From Oceanicaulis alexandrii DSM 11625 (GTDB lineage: Bacteria > Pseudomonadota > Alphaproteobacteria > Caulobacterales > Maricaulaceae): 64,000 nt of DNA. Position 1 is the first letter of the stretch; each line of letters opens with the position of its first letter. The translations under genes were made by a program, and so were the position numbers. Of this stretch, positions 36,428 to 46,448 are shown piece after piece. Under the pieces are notes generated by a model. It was not told the DNA's origin. It searched no databases and was given only the letters and a program-made list of their open reading frames with translations. Where the stretch lies: assembly GCF_000420265.1 (NCBI RefSeq), contig NZ_ATUP01000001.1, positions 1,922,001 to 1,986,000 of the forward strand. The letters run 5' to 3'.

Positions 36428-39202
36428 ATGAAAGTTCAAATGTCCAAGCTGAAACTGCTGCTTGCAGGTGCGTCCTTTGCTGTGATCGCTGCGTGTTCGC
36501 AAGGGTCCGATATCGCTTCTCCTGGCCCGTCAGCCCCCGGCACGCCTCCGGGTGGCGGCGGTGGCGGCGGTGGTGGCGGCGGCGGCACGGTTTCGTGCCC
36601 GTCCGGCTTCACCCAAGCCGGTTCTGTGGGCGATTTCACCGCCTGTGAAGTCAGCGGCCAGATCCTGTCGAACCTCACCCTTGAAGCTGTTGACGGCGTC
36701 GCTTACCGCCTCAATGGCCGCATCGATGTCGGCGCCGACATCGGCGCTGACGGCAACAAGGCGGGCGGCCAGTCTGCACGCCTGACGATCGAGCCGGGCG
36801 CTGTTGTTTATGGCGCATCGGGCGCTGACTACATCGTTGTGAACCGCGGCTCGCAGATCGAAGCTTTGGGCACCGCCTCTGCGCCGGTGATCATGACGAG
36901 CCAGGCTGACATCGAGCGCCGCGCTGCTGACGCTTCCGACCTGGGTGGTTCCAACACCGCTGAATGGGGTGGTCTGGTGCTGCTGGGCCAAGCGCCGATC
37001 AATCGCTGCCTGAGCGCCGCCGCGGCTCCGGGCTCTGTCGCGTGCGAAAACATCGTGGAAGGCGTGACCAATCCGGACGCCATTTACGGTGGCGACGACG
37101 CCAACGACAATTCGGGCATTCTGCGTTACCTGCAGGTTCGCTTCGCTGGCTTCGCCATCAACACTGCGGGCAACGAGCTGAACGGCATCACCTTCGCCGG
37201 CATCGGCGCAGGCACCGAAGTCAACCACGTTCAGGTTCACAACAACGAAGATGACGGCGTCGAGTTCTTCGGCGGCAACGTCAACGTCAGCAACCTGGTC
37301 CTGACGGGCAACAAAGACGACTCCATCGACACCGATAACGGCTATCAGGGCAACATCCAGTTCGCGATCGTTGTCCAGAACGACAATATCGGCGACAACA
37401 TCGTTGAAGCTTCCAGCGTCGCTCCGGGCGCCCTGCCGGCGTCTGACGCGACCATCTCCAACTTCACCTTCGTTGGTAACCGTTCGAACGCGTTCCGCCT
37501 GAACACCGGCACCGTCGGCACCTATGTCAACGGCGTGGTGGATTACGGCCAGGAATGCTTCCGCTGGCAGGACAGCGCGGGCGACGGCAACACCAGCTTC
37601 AACGCAGCAACCGATCCGAGCTTCCGCTCTGTGGTGTTTGATTGCGACGGCGGCCTGGCCTCTTCCAACTCCGTCGCTGGCGTTCCGGCAGCAGCCGTCG
37701 CTGCGGACCCGAACAATGTGGTCGGCGCCAACTCGCTGGCTTCCCGCCTGTTCCCGGGCCCGGTCGAGCAGGGCGTCACCGCGGTCGATCCGACCACGCT
37801 GGGCTCTTTCTTCGAAGCGGCCAGCTATGCCGGCGCTTTCAGCCCGTCTGAAACCGAGACGTCCAACTGGGCGGCCGGCTGGACCTTCGGTCTGTTCCCG
37901 GAAGCGGCTTGCCCGACCGGCACCGCCGATACGGGTCTTGAGCTGAATGGTGAAACCATCTGCCGCGTCTCCGGCGTTCTCACCGACGACCTGCGCCTGA
38001 CGCGCGGCAATGTCTACGAGATCTCCGGTCGTGTGGATGTCGGCATTGACGCCGGCCCCGACGGTACGGCTCCGAACGCTGATCCGGCTGTGCTGACCAT
38101 CGAATCGGGCGTGACCCTGTTCGGCGATAGCGGCGCTGACTACATCGTGGTCAATCGCGGCTCTCAGATCTTCGCCAACGGCACCCGCGAAAACCCGGTC
38201 ATCTTCACCTCTGAAAACGATCTCACCGGCAACCAGGTTGATCCCGACACCGCGACCGCGGAATGGGGTGGTCTGGTGCTGCTCGGCCAGGCGCCGATCA
38301 ACCGTTGCTCGACCGGTTCGGTCGCAGGCGGTGACTGCCAGAACATCGTGGAAGGCGTGACCAACCCGGATGCGATCTACGGCGGCAATGACGCTGACGA
38401 CAATTCCGGCGCGCTGCGCTTCATGCAGCTCAAATATGCCGGCTTCGCCATCAACACCGCGGGCAACGAACTGAACGGCATCACCTTCGCCGGCATCGGT
38501 CGCGGCACCACGGTCGAATACGTCCAGGTTCACAATAACGAGGATGACGGCGTCGAGTTCTTCGGCGGCAACGTCAACGTCCGCAACCTGGTTCTGACCG
38601 GCAACAAAGACGACTCCATCGACACCGACAACGGCTATCAGGGCAACATCCAGTTCGCGATCGTCGTCCAGAACGATCAGCTGGGTGACAACATCGTGGA
38701 AGCCTCCAGCGCGGGTAACGGCGTCACGCCATTGTCGAACGCCACGCTGTCGAACTTCACCTTCATCGGTAACCGTTCGAACGCTTTCCGCCTGAACACC
38801 GGCACCGTCGGACGCTATGTGAACGGTGTGGTCGATTACGGTCAGGAATGCTTCCGCTGGCAGGACAGCGCAGGCGACGGCGTCGCCGGCTACGACATCA
38901 ACAACGATCCGCGCTTTGACTCGGTTCTGTTTGATTGTGACGCCGGTCTGGCCCGCTCGGGTTCTGACACCGCCGCTGCACAAGGCGCTGTGGATCAGGG
39001 TTCGAACAACACCACCGCCATCGCAGCAACCCTGTCTGGCACGTTCGTCAACGGGACCGCAGAGAATGCGCGTCCGGTGTTCGACCCGACCACGCTGGAT
39101 GCCTGGTTCGAGCCGGTCACCTATATCGGCGCCGTCGAGAACAGCTCCGACCGCTGGTGGGCTGGCTGGTCCTGTGGCCTGGAAGCGTCCTCTCCCTGCT
39201 AA
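36428..39202 (+). CDS. Large surface lipoprotein with two tandem beta-helix-like domains, ElpS-like by context
   Basis: 924 residues from the ATG at 36428, with a lipoprotein signal peptide ending in VIAAC (lipid Cys23), a Pro-rich spacer, a run of 12 Gly (42-53), and then two homologous domains of about 430 residues (about 56-490 and 494-924). Each domain has two pairs of Cys and repeated turns such as NEDDGVEFFGGNVNV, GNKDDSIDTDNGYQG and NRSNAFRLNTGTVG, suggesting a parallel beta-helix. It is followed by a TonB receptor and a complete T2SS operon. In Caulobacter crescentus a phosphate-regulated lipoprotein, ElpS, lies next to a T2SS cluster and is released T2SS-dependently; this gene has the same position. 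Its binding or enzyme activity is unknown. Confidence 0.8.
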   Translation: MKVQMSKLKLLLAGASFAVIAACSQGSDIASPGPSAPGTPPGGGGGGGGGGGGTVSCPSGFTQAGSVGDFTACEVSGQILSNLTLEAVDGVAYRLNGRIDVGADIGADGNKAGGQSARLTIEPGAVVYGASGADYIVVNRGSQIEALGTASAPVIMTSQADIERRAADASDLGGSNTAEWGGLVLLGQAPINRCLSAAAAPGSVACENIVEGVTNPDAIYGGDDANDNSGILRYLQVRFAGFAINTAGNELNGITFAGIGAGTEVNHVQVHNNEDDGVEFFGGNVNVSNLVLTGNKDDSIDTDNGYQGNIQFAIVVQNDNIGDNIVEASSVAPGALPASDATISNFTFVGNRSNAFRLNTGTVGTYVNGVVDYGQECFRWQDSAGDGNTSFNAATDPSFRSVVFDCDGGLASSNSVAGVPAAAVAADPNNVVGANSLASRLFPGPVEQGVTAVDPTTLGSFFEAASYAGAFSPSETETSNWAAGWTFGLFPEAACPTGTADTGLELNGETICRVSGVLTDDLRLTRGNVYEISGRVDVGIDAGPDGTAPNADPAVLTIESGVTLFGDSGADYIVVNRGSQIFANGTRENPVIFTSENDLTGNQVDPDTATAEWGGLVLLGQAPINRCSTGSVAGGDCQNIVEGVTNPDAIYGGNDADDNSGALRFMQLKYAGFAINTAGNELNGITFAGIGRGTTVEYVQVHNNEDDGVEFFGGNVNVRNLVLTGNKDDSIDTDNGYQGNIQFAIVVQNDQLGDNIVEASSAGNGVTPLSNATLSNFTFIGNRSNAFRLNTGTVGRYVNGVVDYGQECFRWQDSAGDGVAGYDINNDPRFDSVLFDCDAGLARSGSDTAAAQGAVDQGSNNTTAIAATLSGTFVNGTAENARPVFDPTTLDAWFEPVTYIGAVENSSDRWWAGWSCGLEASSPC
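36551..36586 (+). repeat. Simple GGN repeat encoding a 12-Gly linker
   Basis: Twelve consecutive glycine codons in the lipoprotein gene, using GGC and GGT only. They make a flexible tether between the lipid anchor and the first domain and are a likely slippage site. Confidence 0.9.
36594..39199 (+). repeat. Tandem intragenic duplication (two units of about 1.3 kb)
   Basis: Unit 1 is about 36594-37905 and unit 2 about 37906-39199. The cores at about 37141-37416 and 38440-38708 are almost identical in protein and very close in DNA, whereas the unit ends have diverged. Confidence 0.85.
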
Positions 39203-39216
39203 GCGCAATTGAGCGC

Positions 39217-39245
39217 GGGCCGTCGACGTCATGCGTCGGCGGCCC
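39217..39245 (+). terminator. Hairpin between lipoprotein and TonB-receptor genes
   Basis: GGGCCGTCGACG pairs with CGTCGGCGGCCC (12 bp, one G-T pair) around a 5-base loop. No T-run follows, so it may act as a partial terminator or mRNA-stabilising end that lets the lipoprotein be made in excess over the receptor. Confidence 0.5.
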
Positions 39246-39288
39246 CGCCTTCTGCAGCCTGCTGGTGACGACCTGACAAAAGGTTCTG

Positions 39289-41889
39289 ATGATGAATACG
39301 ATGAAACTCATGCGTGGAGCGCTGCTCGCCTCGAGCGTTCTCCTCGCCCCGTCCGCCGCCTTCGCGCAGCAGACAAATGACGAGGCTGCGTCCGCCTCCA
39401 ACCAAGTCGAAGACGTGGTGGTCGTGCGCTACCAGTACGTCCCCGAACCCCAGCGTCGCACTGCACAGGTTGCGAGCTTCCTGTCAGCTGAAGACCTGGC
39501 CCGTACGGGCGATTCAGACGCCGCCGCCGCTCTGGCGCGTGTCAGTGGTCTCAGCATTGTCGGCGGCCGTTTCGCCTATGTGCGCGGCCTTGGGGATCGC
39601 TACTCCTCGTCCTTGCTGAACGGATCGGTGCTTCCCAGCCCCGAACCGCTCCGCCGCACCGTGCCGCTGGATCTCATCCCGTCCGACTTGCTGGACGGCA
39701 TCGAAGTCCAGAAAACCTATTCGGCCAACCTGCCGGCCGAGTTCGGCGGCGGTCTGATCAATATGAGCACCGTGCGTCGCCCTGATGAGGACTTTTTCAG
39801 CCTCAAGGCCGGCGTTTCCTATAACAGCGAAGCCACGTTCCAGGATGGTCTGATCCATTCGGGCGCCGACCAGGACTGGACGGGCTATGATGACGGCCTG
39901 CGCAGCATGCCGTCTCCTCTGGCGGATCTGATCGCCACGCGGACGCCGCTCAACAGCCAGAGCGATGCTTACATCGAAAACGCGGGTGAAAGCCTGACCA
40001 ACTCGCCGGTCAACGTCATCCAGAACACCGAATATCTGCCGACGGGCTCGTTCAGCTTCGAGGCCGGCGCCTCGCGCATGCTGGGCCAGCTTGAGGTTGG
40101 TGTTGTGGCGACCGCTGGCTATGACAGCGACTGGTCTTACCGCGAAGCCAGCCGTCAGCGCGTGCTGGGCGGCATCATCGGTAATGACCAGACGGCTGCA
40201 GAAGGCCGTTTTGAAGCCGCTACGAATGCTCTGGTCGCTTTGTCTGCGGGTCTGGACAACCACGAAGTCCAGGGTCTCGTCTTTTATTCGCACGACACTG
40301 ACAAGCGTTCTGAAATCACCACCGGCACCGACTTCAACGCGCCGGGCGCCACGGGTGAGATCCATGACGAGCAGACCGGCTGGTATGAGCGCGAGCTCAC
40401 CATGTACCAGCTCAATGGCGAGCATGTGTTTGGCGATCTCGAGCTGAGCTGGCGCGGCGCCTATGCGGAATCCACCCGCGACGCGCCCTACGAGCGCACG
40501 CTGCGTCGTCTGATCGACCCGGTGACGGGTCAGCCGAGCTATCTCGTGGCCAACAGCTATGACATCCGCTTCAGCGATCTGACCGATGAAGCCACCAGCT
40601 TCGGCGGCGACGCGGTCTATAATACCGCTGTGATGGGCTGGAACACGGTTCTGTCAGCGGGCTTTGACACGGCAAGCACCGAACGCGAGTACAATCTGTA
40701 CGCCTTCCGTTTCGTGGGCGGCAACTCGCTGCCGGACGATGTGCGTGTCGCGCGCCCGGACTTCCTGTTCTCGCCGGACAACATCGCGCCAACGCGGTTC
40801 ATCTTGCAAGAACTGTCCACCACCAACGACTCCTATACCGGCGAGCTGGACGTGGATGCGTATTACGCCCAGGCTGATGTGGAGTTCACCGACTTCATCC
40901 GCGCCACCTTCGGCGTGCGTCGTGAAGAAGCGACCCAGTCGGTTCAGACCTTTGATCGCTTCGGCAATCTGGGCGCGGGTACGGTCGATCTTGAAAACGA
41001 CTACACCCTGCCGGCCTTCACCGGCACCTGGACCTTTGCTGAGAACCTTCAGCTGCGGGTCGGATATTCGGAAACCATCGCACGCCCGCAGTTCCGTGAA
41101 CTGGCGCGTTCGAGCTATTTCGATCCTGAATCCGGCCGCGCCTATCGCGGTAACTCGGGTCTCGTGGATACCGAGTTCAAGAACTATGACGCGCGTCTGG
41201 AATACTATCTGGGCCGCGACCAGTTCATCACCGGCGCAGTGTTCTACAAAGAGCTGACCAATCCGATTGAAGAAGTGCAGTTCTCGACCTCGACCTTCGT
41301 GTTCGAAACCACCTTCATCAACTCGCCCAAGGCTATCGTTCAGGGTCTCGAGCTGGAATATCGCACCCAGTTCAACATTCCTGGCGACATCTTCTTCCTC
41401 TCGGATCGGGATTGGCGCTTCGGCATCAACTACACTTACACCGACTCAGAAGTTGAAGCGGGCGCCAGCGATCTGATCTTTGATCCGATCAGCCAGAGCC
41501 TGCAGCCGGCTGCGACCTATAACCTTGACGGTTCGGTGCTGCAGGGCACGCCTGAGAACATCATCAACGTTCAGCTGGGCTGGGCGAGTGATCAGGACGA
41601 GTTCAACCTGCTGCTCAACTGGGTGGATGACCGCGTTCTGCAACGGGGTCTCAGCCAGCCAGGCGCCGAGCTTCCCGACGTGATGGAAGATCCGGGCGTG
41701 ATCCTGGACGCCACCTACCGCCGGGATCTTGATTACATCTATGACGGCCTGTCGTTGAGCATCAATGCGCGCAACCTGCTCGATGAAGATCATATCGAGT
41801 ATCAGGTCAGCGAAGGCATTGGTGAGACCCAGTTCAACACCTACGCCCGCGGGCGCTCCGTGTCTGTCAGCCTGACAGCGCGGTTCTAG
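39289..41889 (+). CDS. TonB-dependent outer-membrane receptor
   Basis: 866 residues: a signal peptide cleaved near SAAFAQQ, a plug domain (EDLARTGDSDAAAALARVSG, FAYVRGLGDRYSSSLLNG, the plug motif GIEVQKTYSANLPAEFGGG) and a 22-strand barrel ending in the C-terminal Phe of SVSLTARF. It takes up a ligand energised by TonB-ExbBD. It follows the lipoprotein gene by 86 bp and precedes gspC, so it probably imports what the lipoprotein or T2SS-secreted enzymes capture or release. There is no FecA-type signalling extension. The ligand is unknown; siderophore, phosphate ester or glycan are all possible. Confidence 0.9.
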   Translation: MMNTMKLMRGALLASSVLLAPSAAFAQQTNDEAASASNQVEDVVVVRYQYVPEPQRRTAQVASFLSAEDLARTGDSDAAAALARVSGLSIVGGRFAYVRGLGDRYSSSLLNGSVLPSPEPLRRTVPLDLIPSDLLDGIEVQKTYSANLPAEFGGGLINMSTVRRPDEDFFSLKAGVSYNSEATFQDGLIHSGADQDWTGYDDGLRSMPSPLADLIATRTPLNSQSDAYIENAGESLTNSPVNVIQNTEYLPTGSFSFEAGASRMLGQLEVGVVATAGYDSDWSYREASRQRVLGGIIGNDQTAAEGRFEAATNALVALSAGLDNHEVQGLVFYSHDTDKRSEITTGTDFNAPGATGEIHDEQTGWYERELTMYQLNGEHVFGDLELSWRGAYAESTRDAPYERTLRRLIDPVTGQPSYLVANSYDIRFSDLTDEATSFGGDAVYNTAVMGWNTVLSAGFDTASTEREYNLYAFRFVGGNSLPDDVRVARPDFLFSPDNIAPTRFILQELSTTNDSYTGELDVDAYYAQADVEFTDFIRATFGVRREEATQSVQTFDRFGNLGAGTVDLENDYTLPAFTGTWTFAENLQLRVGYSETIARPQFRELARSSYFDPESGRAYRGNSGLVDTEFKNYDARLEYYLGRDQFITGAVFYKELTNPIEEVQFSTSTFVFETTFINSPKAIVQGLELEYRTQFNIPGDIFFLSDRDWRFGINYTYTDSEVEAGASDLIFDPISQSLQPAATYNLDGSVLQGTPENIINVQLGWASDQDEFNLLLNWVDDRVLQRGLSQPGAELPDVMEDPGVILDATYRRDLDYIYDGLSLSINARNLLDEDHIEYQVSEGIGETQFNTYARGRSVSVSLTARF

Positions 41890-41898
41890 GGAAAGACC

Positions 41899-41927
41899 TG
41901 ACGGGGCGGCCTTGCGCCGCCCCGTCA
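41899..41927 (+). terminator. GC-rich hairpin after the TonB-receptor gene
   Basis: A perfect 12-bp stem, TGACGGGGCGGC with GCCGCCCCGTCA, around loop CTTGC, 10 bases after the receptor stop. No T-run, so it is either an intrinsic terminator of weak type or an RNA-stability hairpin ahead of the gsp operon. Confidence 0.6.
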
Positions 41928-42092
41928 TGACATTGACGACCCAACACGGATGCAAGCGGGCGGACCCTTAAGGTCTGCGCGCTTGTCTCTGCTTTCAGAG
42001 CGTGCCGCAGAGCGGGACGCGAAATCACGGGTTCGCGCCGATCCGGCGTCCGTGTACGATGCAACACCCGCCGCAGAGGCCTGACCGCACAG

Positions 42093-42941
42093 ATGCTTAC
42101 CGCGCACGCCAGCCAGACCGCAGCCAACAGACCCGAGGCGATCTCGGGGCTGACCGTGCTGCGTCACGGGGTGGAGGCTGCGCTGGTCCTTGTGATTGCG
42201 GTGATTGTCTCGCAGGCGGTCTGGTTTGGAATTTACGGCTCTGACGCTTTGCGCGCGGATATCAGCCCGGCGGGCAGCGCAGCCCGAACAGCAGAGTCTA
42301 CGCCGCAAACAATCGGCGATCTCAGCGGCGTGTTCGCCCCGGTCGCGCAGAGCGCGGCGCCGGTGGCTCCGGAAAGCCGGCTCGGCTTCACCTTGCGCGG
42401 CGTGCGCGTCGGCGCCACGCCGGGCGACGGATCCGCTATCATCGATATTCCCGGCGAGGGTCAACTGCGGGTGGCCGCAGGCGAAACCCTCAGTGCGAAC
42501 ATCGTGCTGGAGGAAGTTCACGCCGACCGGGTGGTGATCAATCGCCGCGGCGTCCTTGAAAGCCTGTTTCTCACCGATGCAGGCCGCCGCCGCGCCCAGT
42601 CCGGCGCAGCGCAGCCGGCCGCTGCGGCGCCCGTTGAGTCCGACGGCGCAACTGTGCAGATGAGCGAACGGCAAATGGCGCGTGGCTGGTTGTCGGGGCT
42701 AAGCCTGGAGCCGGTTTATGAGAACGGCGCTGTGCGTGGTTTGCGGGTGGACGGCGACGCCGCTCAGCTGGCGAATCTGGGGCTTGAACCGGGTGATGTG
42801 GTGCTGAGCTTGAACGCGGCGCCGCTCACCAGCGAAGCGGCGGCCGTGCGCGCTTTTGCGCTTTTGGAATCCGCTGACATGGCTGTGGCGCGCATCTGGC
42901 GCGACGGCGAAGACATCACTGTGGAAACGTCGCTGCGTTAG
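42093..42941 (+). CDS. gspC: Type II secretion protein GspC
   Basis: 282 residues. One N-terminal TM (about 27-47) is followed by a periplasmic homology region (LGFTLRGVRVGATPGDGSAI to about 160) that binds the secretin. A C-terminal PDZ domain (from about 205) contains RGLRVDGDAA and LGLEPGDVVLSLN. GspC links the inner-membrane platform to GspD and takes part in substrate recognition. It is the first gene of the gsp operon, 27 bp before gspD. The low similarity typical of GspC makes context important, but the TM-HR-PDZ order is clear. Confidence 0.88.
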   Translation: MLTAHASQTAANRPEAISGLTVLRHGVEAALVLVIAVIVSQAVWFGIYGSDALRADISPAGSAARTAESTPQTIGDLSGVFAPVAQSAAPVAPESRLGFTLRGVRVGATPGDGSAIIDIPGEGQLRVAAGETLSANIVLEEVHADRVVINRRGVLESLFLTDAGRRRAQSGAAQPAAAAPVESDGATVQMSERQMARGWLSGLSLEPVYENGAVRGLRVDGDAAQLANLGLEPGDVVLSLNAAPLTSEAAAVRAFALLESADMAVARIWRDGEDITVETSLR

Positions 42942-42968
42942 CGGCGCTCTAGGGGAAAGCCAAGCATT

Positions 42969-44960
42969 ATGCAGGCGATCATGACATCTCTTTCCAGCAT
43001 CGCGACCGCGATGGCTCTGGCCCTCGCAACCTTGACGCCAGCCTATGGCCAATCGTCAGGCCAGACCCTGAATTTCCGCGAAGCCGAGATCGGCGCGGTG
43101 ATCGACGATATGGCCCTGATGACTGGCTATACATTCGTCGTTGACCCTGAAGTGCGCGGCCGGGTGTCTATCGTCTCGCAGACGCCGTTGACCGCTGATG
43201 AAGCTTTTCAGGTCTTTCTCTCCACCCTGCGTGTGAACGGCTACGCCGCTTTGCCGACCGCGCCGGGCGTCTATCAGATCATCCCCGAAACCGAAGGCGT
43301 GCGCATGGGCGCGCCCCTTGCGGCTTCTGGCTCTGATTCTGTGATCCTGAGTTCCGTGCACCGCTTGCAGAACGCCGCGGCGCTGGACGCGGTGCGCGCG
43401 ATCGAGCCGATGCTTAGCCAGTATGGCGCCGCCAATTCCATCGCATCGGGCAATCTGGTGGTGATCGTCGACTTCGCCTCCAATGTGCGCGCCATCGAGG
43501 CGGCGCTGCGCGAGGCGGATCGTGACACCTCCACGGTCGAGATGCTGACGCTGGACAATATCCCCGCTGAAGAGATGGCGGACATAATCGGGCGTTTGCA
43601 GGTGCGCTCTCAAGGCTCTGAGAGCGATACGCCCGGCAATGTGACTTTGGCGGCGGTGCCGTCCTCGAACGCGCTTTTGCTGCGCGGCGAGCCGGCGGCG
43701 GTGGGCCAGATGGTCTCGCTGGTGCGCCGCATTGATGCGGTCAGCGCCTCCAACCAGACCTTCCGTGTCGTGGCGCTGAACCATGCTCGGGGTGATGACC
43801 TGCTGCCCATTCTCGAGCAGTTCACCGAATCCATGAACGCGTCTGACACGGGCGGGCGTCCCGTCTCCATCGCGCACCATCCCGCGACCAACGCCATCAT
43901 CATGAACGCCGATCCGGACGTGCTGCGCGACCTTGAACAGGTGATCCGCCGCCTGGACGTGCGCCGCCCTCAGGTGCAGGTGGAAGCGATCGTCGTCGAG
44001 ATTTCAGACCAGACCGCGCGCGATCTGGGCGTCCAGTTCCTGCTGGCGGGCGATGGCGATGACGCCACGCCCTTCGCCTACACTCGCTATGGCTCGACCC
44101 GGCAGCCGGACCTTCTGGCGCTGACAGGCGCGCTTTTGACCGGCGGGCTGACGTCTGACGGCGCTGACGCGACCAGCAGCACGGATGTGAACTTGCGCAA
44201 TCTGGCGCTGTCCTCGCTGGTGAACGCCCGCGGCGGCGCGTTCGGATTTGGCGGCGAGCTGAATGACGGCTCGCTGTTTGGCGTCATCGTCAATGCGCTC
44301 GATACGGATTCAGATTCCAACGTCCTCTCAAAGCCCCAGCTGATGGTGCTCGATAACGAGGAAGCTAATCTGATGGTGGGCCAGGAAATCCCGATCACGA
44401 CCGGTGAGACGCTGGGCTCTAACAATTCCAATCCCTTCCGTCAGATCGAACGCGAAAGCGTCGGCGTGCAGCTCTATGTCCGCCCCCAGATCAATGACGG
44501 CAACGCCATCCGGCTGCAGATCCGCCAGGAGGTCTCCTCTGTGGCCGGACCGGTCAGCGCCGATTTCGTCGAGCTGATCACCAATCAGCGCAAGATCGAG
44601 ACGACCGTGCTGGCCGATGATGGTGAAATCATCGTGCTGGGCGGTCTGATCGAGACCGATGAACAGGAAGCGGAAAGCGGCGTGCCGGGGCTGAGCCGCA
44701 TTCCGGGCGCCGGGCGTCTGTTCCGCAATGACAGCCGCTCCACCACGCGCCGCAATCTCATGGTGTTCATCCGTCCGACCATAGTGCGGGACGCGGCCAG
44801 CATGCGCGACGTCACCCGGACGAGCTATGATTATGCGGTCGGCCAGCAGCGTGACGCCACGGGCGGCGCGTCGAGCCTTGAATCTATCGTCGACATGATG
44901 ATGGGCGGCGGCGATCCTTTCGCCCGTCCGCTGCCGGACGCGGATGCGGGGCAGGAGTAA
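42969..44960 (+). CDS. gspD: Type II secretion secretin GspD
   Basis: 663 residues with a signal peptide ending near PAYGQ. The N0 domain (LNFREAEIGAVIDDMALMTG) and N1-N3 domains (repeated VIVDFASNVRAIEAAL- and NAIIMNADPDVL-type modules) precede the secretin core (about 385-610): LSKPQLMVLDNEEANLMVG, VGVQLYVRPQI and the C-terminal VLGGLIETDEQE with VPGLSRIPGAGRLF. It forms the 15-mer outer-membrane channel. A Gly/Asp-rich tail without an obvious S-domain follows, so a GspS-type pilotin may not be used in the standard way. Confidence 0.95.
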   Translation: MQAIMTSLSSIATAMALALATLTPAYGQSSGQTLNFREAEIGAVIDDMALMTGYTFVVDPEVRGRVSIVSQTPLTADEAFQVFLSTLRVNGYAALPTAPGVYQIIPETEGVRMGAPLAASGSDSVILSSVHRLQNAAALDAVRAIEPMLSQYGAANSIASGNLVVIVDFASNVRAIEAALREADRDTSTVEMLTLDNIPAEEMADIIGRLQVRSQGSESDTPGNVTLAAVPSSNALLLRGEPAAVGQMVSLVRRIDAVSASNQTFRVVALNHARGDDLLPILEQFTESMNASDTGGRPVSIAHHPATNAIIMNADPDVLRDLEQVIRRLDVRRPQVQVEAIVVEISDQTARDLGVQFLLAGDGDDATPFAYTRYGSTRQPDLLALTGALLTGGLTSDGADATSSTDVNLRNLALSSLVNARGGAFGFGGELNDGSLFGVIVNALDTDSDSNVLSKPQLMVLDNEEANLMVGQEIPITTGETLGSNNSNPFRQIERESVGVQLYVRPQINDGNAIRLQIRQEVSSVAGPVSADFVELITNQRKIETTVLADDGEIIVLGGLIETDEQEAESGVPGLSRIPGAGRLFRNDSRSTTRRNLMVFIRPTIVRDAASMRDVTRTSYDYAVGQQRDATGGASSLESIVDMMMGGGDPFARPLPDADAGQE

Positions 44961-44963
44961 GTC

Positions 44964-46448
44964 TTGAAGCCTCTGAACTACGGGTTTGCGCGCGAGCGCG
45001 GCGTGGCGCTCCAGACCGGGGACGTCCCGGTCTTCCTGCTGCGCGAGGATTTTGATCCCCTCGCGCTTCTGGAGGCGCGTCGGGCGGCGGGCGCCGCGCT
45101 TGAGATGCGCACCCTGGACGCGCGCGCCTTTGATCGCGCCCTGTCAGAGATTTACGCCTTTGACGGTCTCGCTCACTCCATGTCCGATACGGCCGAGGAT
45201 GCGGCGGGCGAGAGCCTGTCTGACATCATCAACGACATCCCCAAGACCGCGGATCTGCTCGACAGCGCCTCGGATGCGCCGATCATTCGTCTGATCAACG
45301 GGCTGATCGCCGAGGCCGTGCGCTCGGGGGCTTCGGACGTGCATGTGGAGCCGTTTGAGGACCGGGTGTCGGTGCGGCTGCGCGTCGATGGCGTCTTGCG
45401 CGAGATGGTGTCGCTGAGCGGGCGGCTCGCCCCGCCGCTGACCAGCCGCATCAAGGTGATGGCGCGTCTCGACATCGCTGAAAAACGCGTGCCCCAGGAT
45501 GGCCGCCTGACGCTGACGCTGGCGGGCAAGGGCGTGGATGTGCGCGTGTCGACCCTGCCGTCTCGCTATGGCGAACGGGTGGTGTTGCGCCTTCTGGACA
45601 AGGACAGCGCGCGCTTCACCCTCGATCAGCTGGGTATGTCCCCGGCCCAGCTCAGCGATTTCCAGACCGTGCTGGCCCAGCCCAATGGCGTGGTGCTAGT
45701 GACCGGTCCCACAGGCGCGGGCAAGACGACCACGCTTTATGCCGGGCTCAATCTTCTCAATGACCAGACCCGCAATATCCTCACCGTGGAAGACCCGGTG
45801 GAGTATGCTGTTGAGGGCGTGGGACAGACCCAGGTCAACACCAAGGTCGGGATGACGTTTGCGGCCGGGTTGCGGGCGATCCTGCGTCAGGACCCCGATG
45901 TGGTGATGGTGGGCGAGATCCGCGATGTGGAGACCGCCGAGATCGCTGTGCAGGCTTCCCTCACGGGGCACCTCGTTCTGTCGACCGTGCACACCAATTC
46001 CGCCGCCGCCGCGGTGACGCGCCTTCGCGATATGGGCGTTGAGAGTTATTTGCTGGCCACCACAATCAAGGCTGTAGTGGCCCAACGCCTGGTGCGCCGG
46101 CTGTGCCCGTCCTGCAAAGAGGCCTATGAACCGGATGCGGGCGAGCGCCGCATGATGGAACTTGGCGAGGACGAACGCGCGATCCTCTATCGGCCCAAAG
46201 GCTGCGATGCCTGTGGCGGCTCTGGCTTTTCCGGGCGTCGGGGCGTGTACGAGCTTCTGGTGGTGGATGACGCCATCGCCTCGATGATCCACGAGGATGC
46301 GCGCGAGAACGAAATTGCGCGCCACGCCTTTAAGACCCGCCATACGCTGTGGCGGTCCGGCGTTGAACTGGCCAGGGCTGGCGAAACCAGCCTGGCCGAA
46401 GTGATGCGGGTGTGCCGCGAGGATGGCGAGCGCGATGGCGGCGTTTGA
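44964..46448 (+). CDS. gspE: Type II secretion ATPase GspE
   Basis: 494 residues from a TTG at 44964, 3 bp after gspD. An N-terminal N1E-like part precedes SGASDVHVEPFEDRVSVRL (Asp/His-box region), Walker A GPTGAGKTTTLY (about 248-259), Walker B DPDVVMVGEIRD and the His box LSTVHTN. The C-terminal zinc module has the two CxxC pairs CPSCKE (about 382) and CDACGGSG (about 415). This hexameric cytoplasmic ATPase drives pseudopilus assembly. It overlaps the gspF start by 14 bp. Confidence 0.96.
   Translation: MKPLNYGFARERGVALQTGDVPVFLLREDFDPLALLEARRAAGAALEMRTLDARAFDRALSEIYAFDGLAHSMSDTAEDAAGESLSDIINDIPKTADLLDSASDAPIIRLINGLIAEAVRSGASDVHVEPFEDRVSVRLRVDGVLREMVSLSGRLAPPLTSRIKVMARLDIAEKRVPQDGRLTLTLAGKGVDVRVSTLPSRYGERVVLRLLDKDSARFTLDQLGMSPAQLSDFQTVLAQPNGVVLVTGPTGAGKTTTLYAGLNLLNDQTRNILTVEDPVEYAVEGVGQTQVNTKVGMTFAAGLRAILRQDPDVVMVGEIRDVETAEIAVQASLTGHLVLSTVHTNSAAAAVTRLRDMGVESYLLATTIKAVVAQRLVRRLCPSCKEAYEPDAGERRMMELGEDERAILYRPKGCDACGGSGFSGRRGVYELLVVDDAIASMIHEDARENEIARHAFKTRHTLWRSGVELARAGETSLAEVMRVCREDGERDGGV

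Noticed and set aside
36530-39232. 900-residue open frame on the minus strand
   Set aside because: It is antisense to the duplicated lipoprotein gene and mirrors its repeats; no ribosome site or domain is seen.
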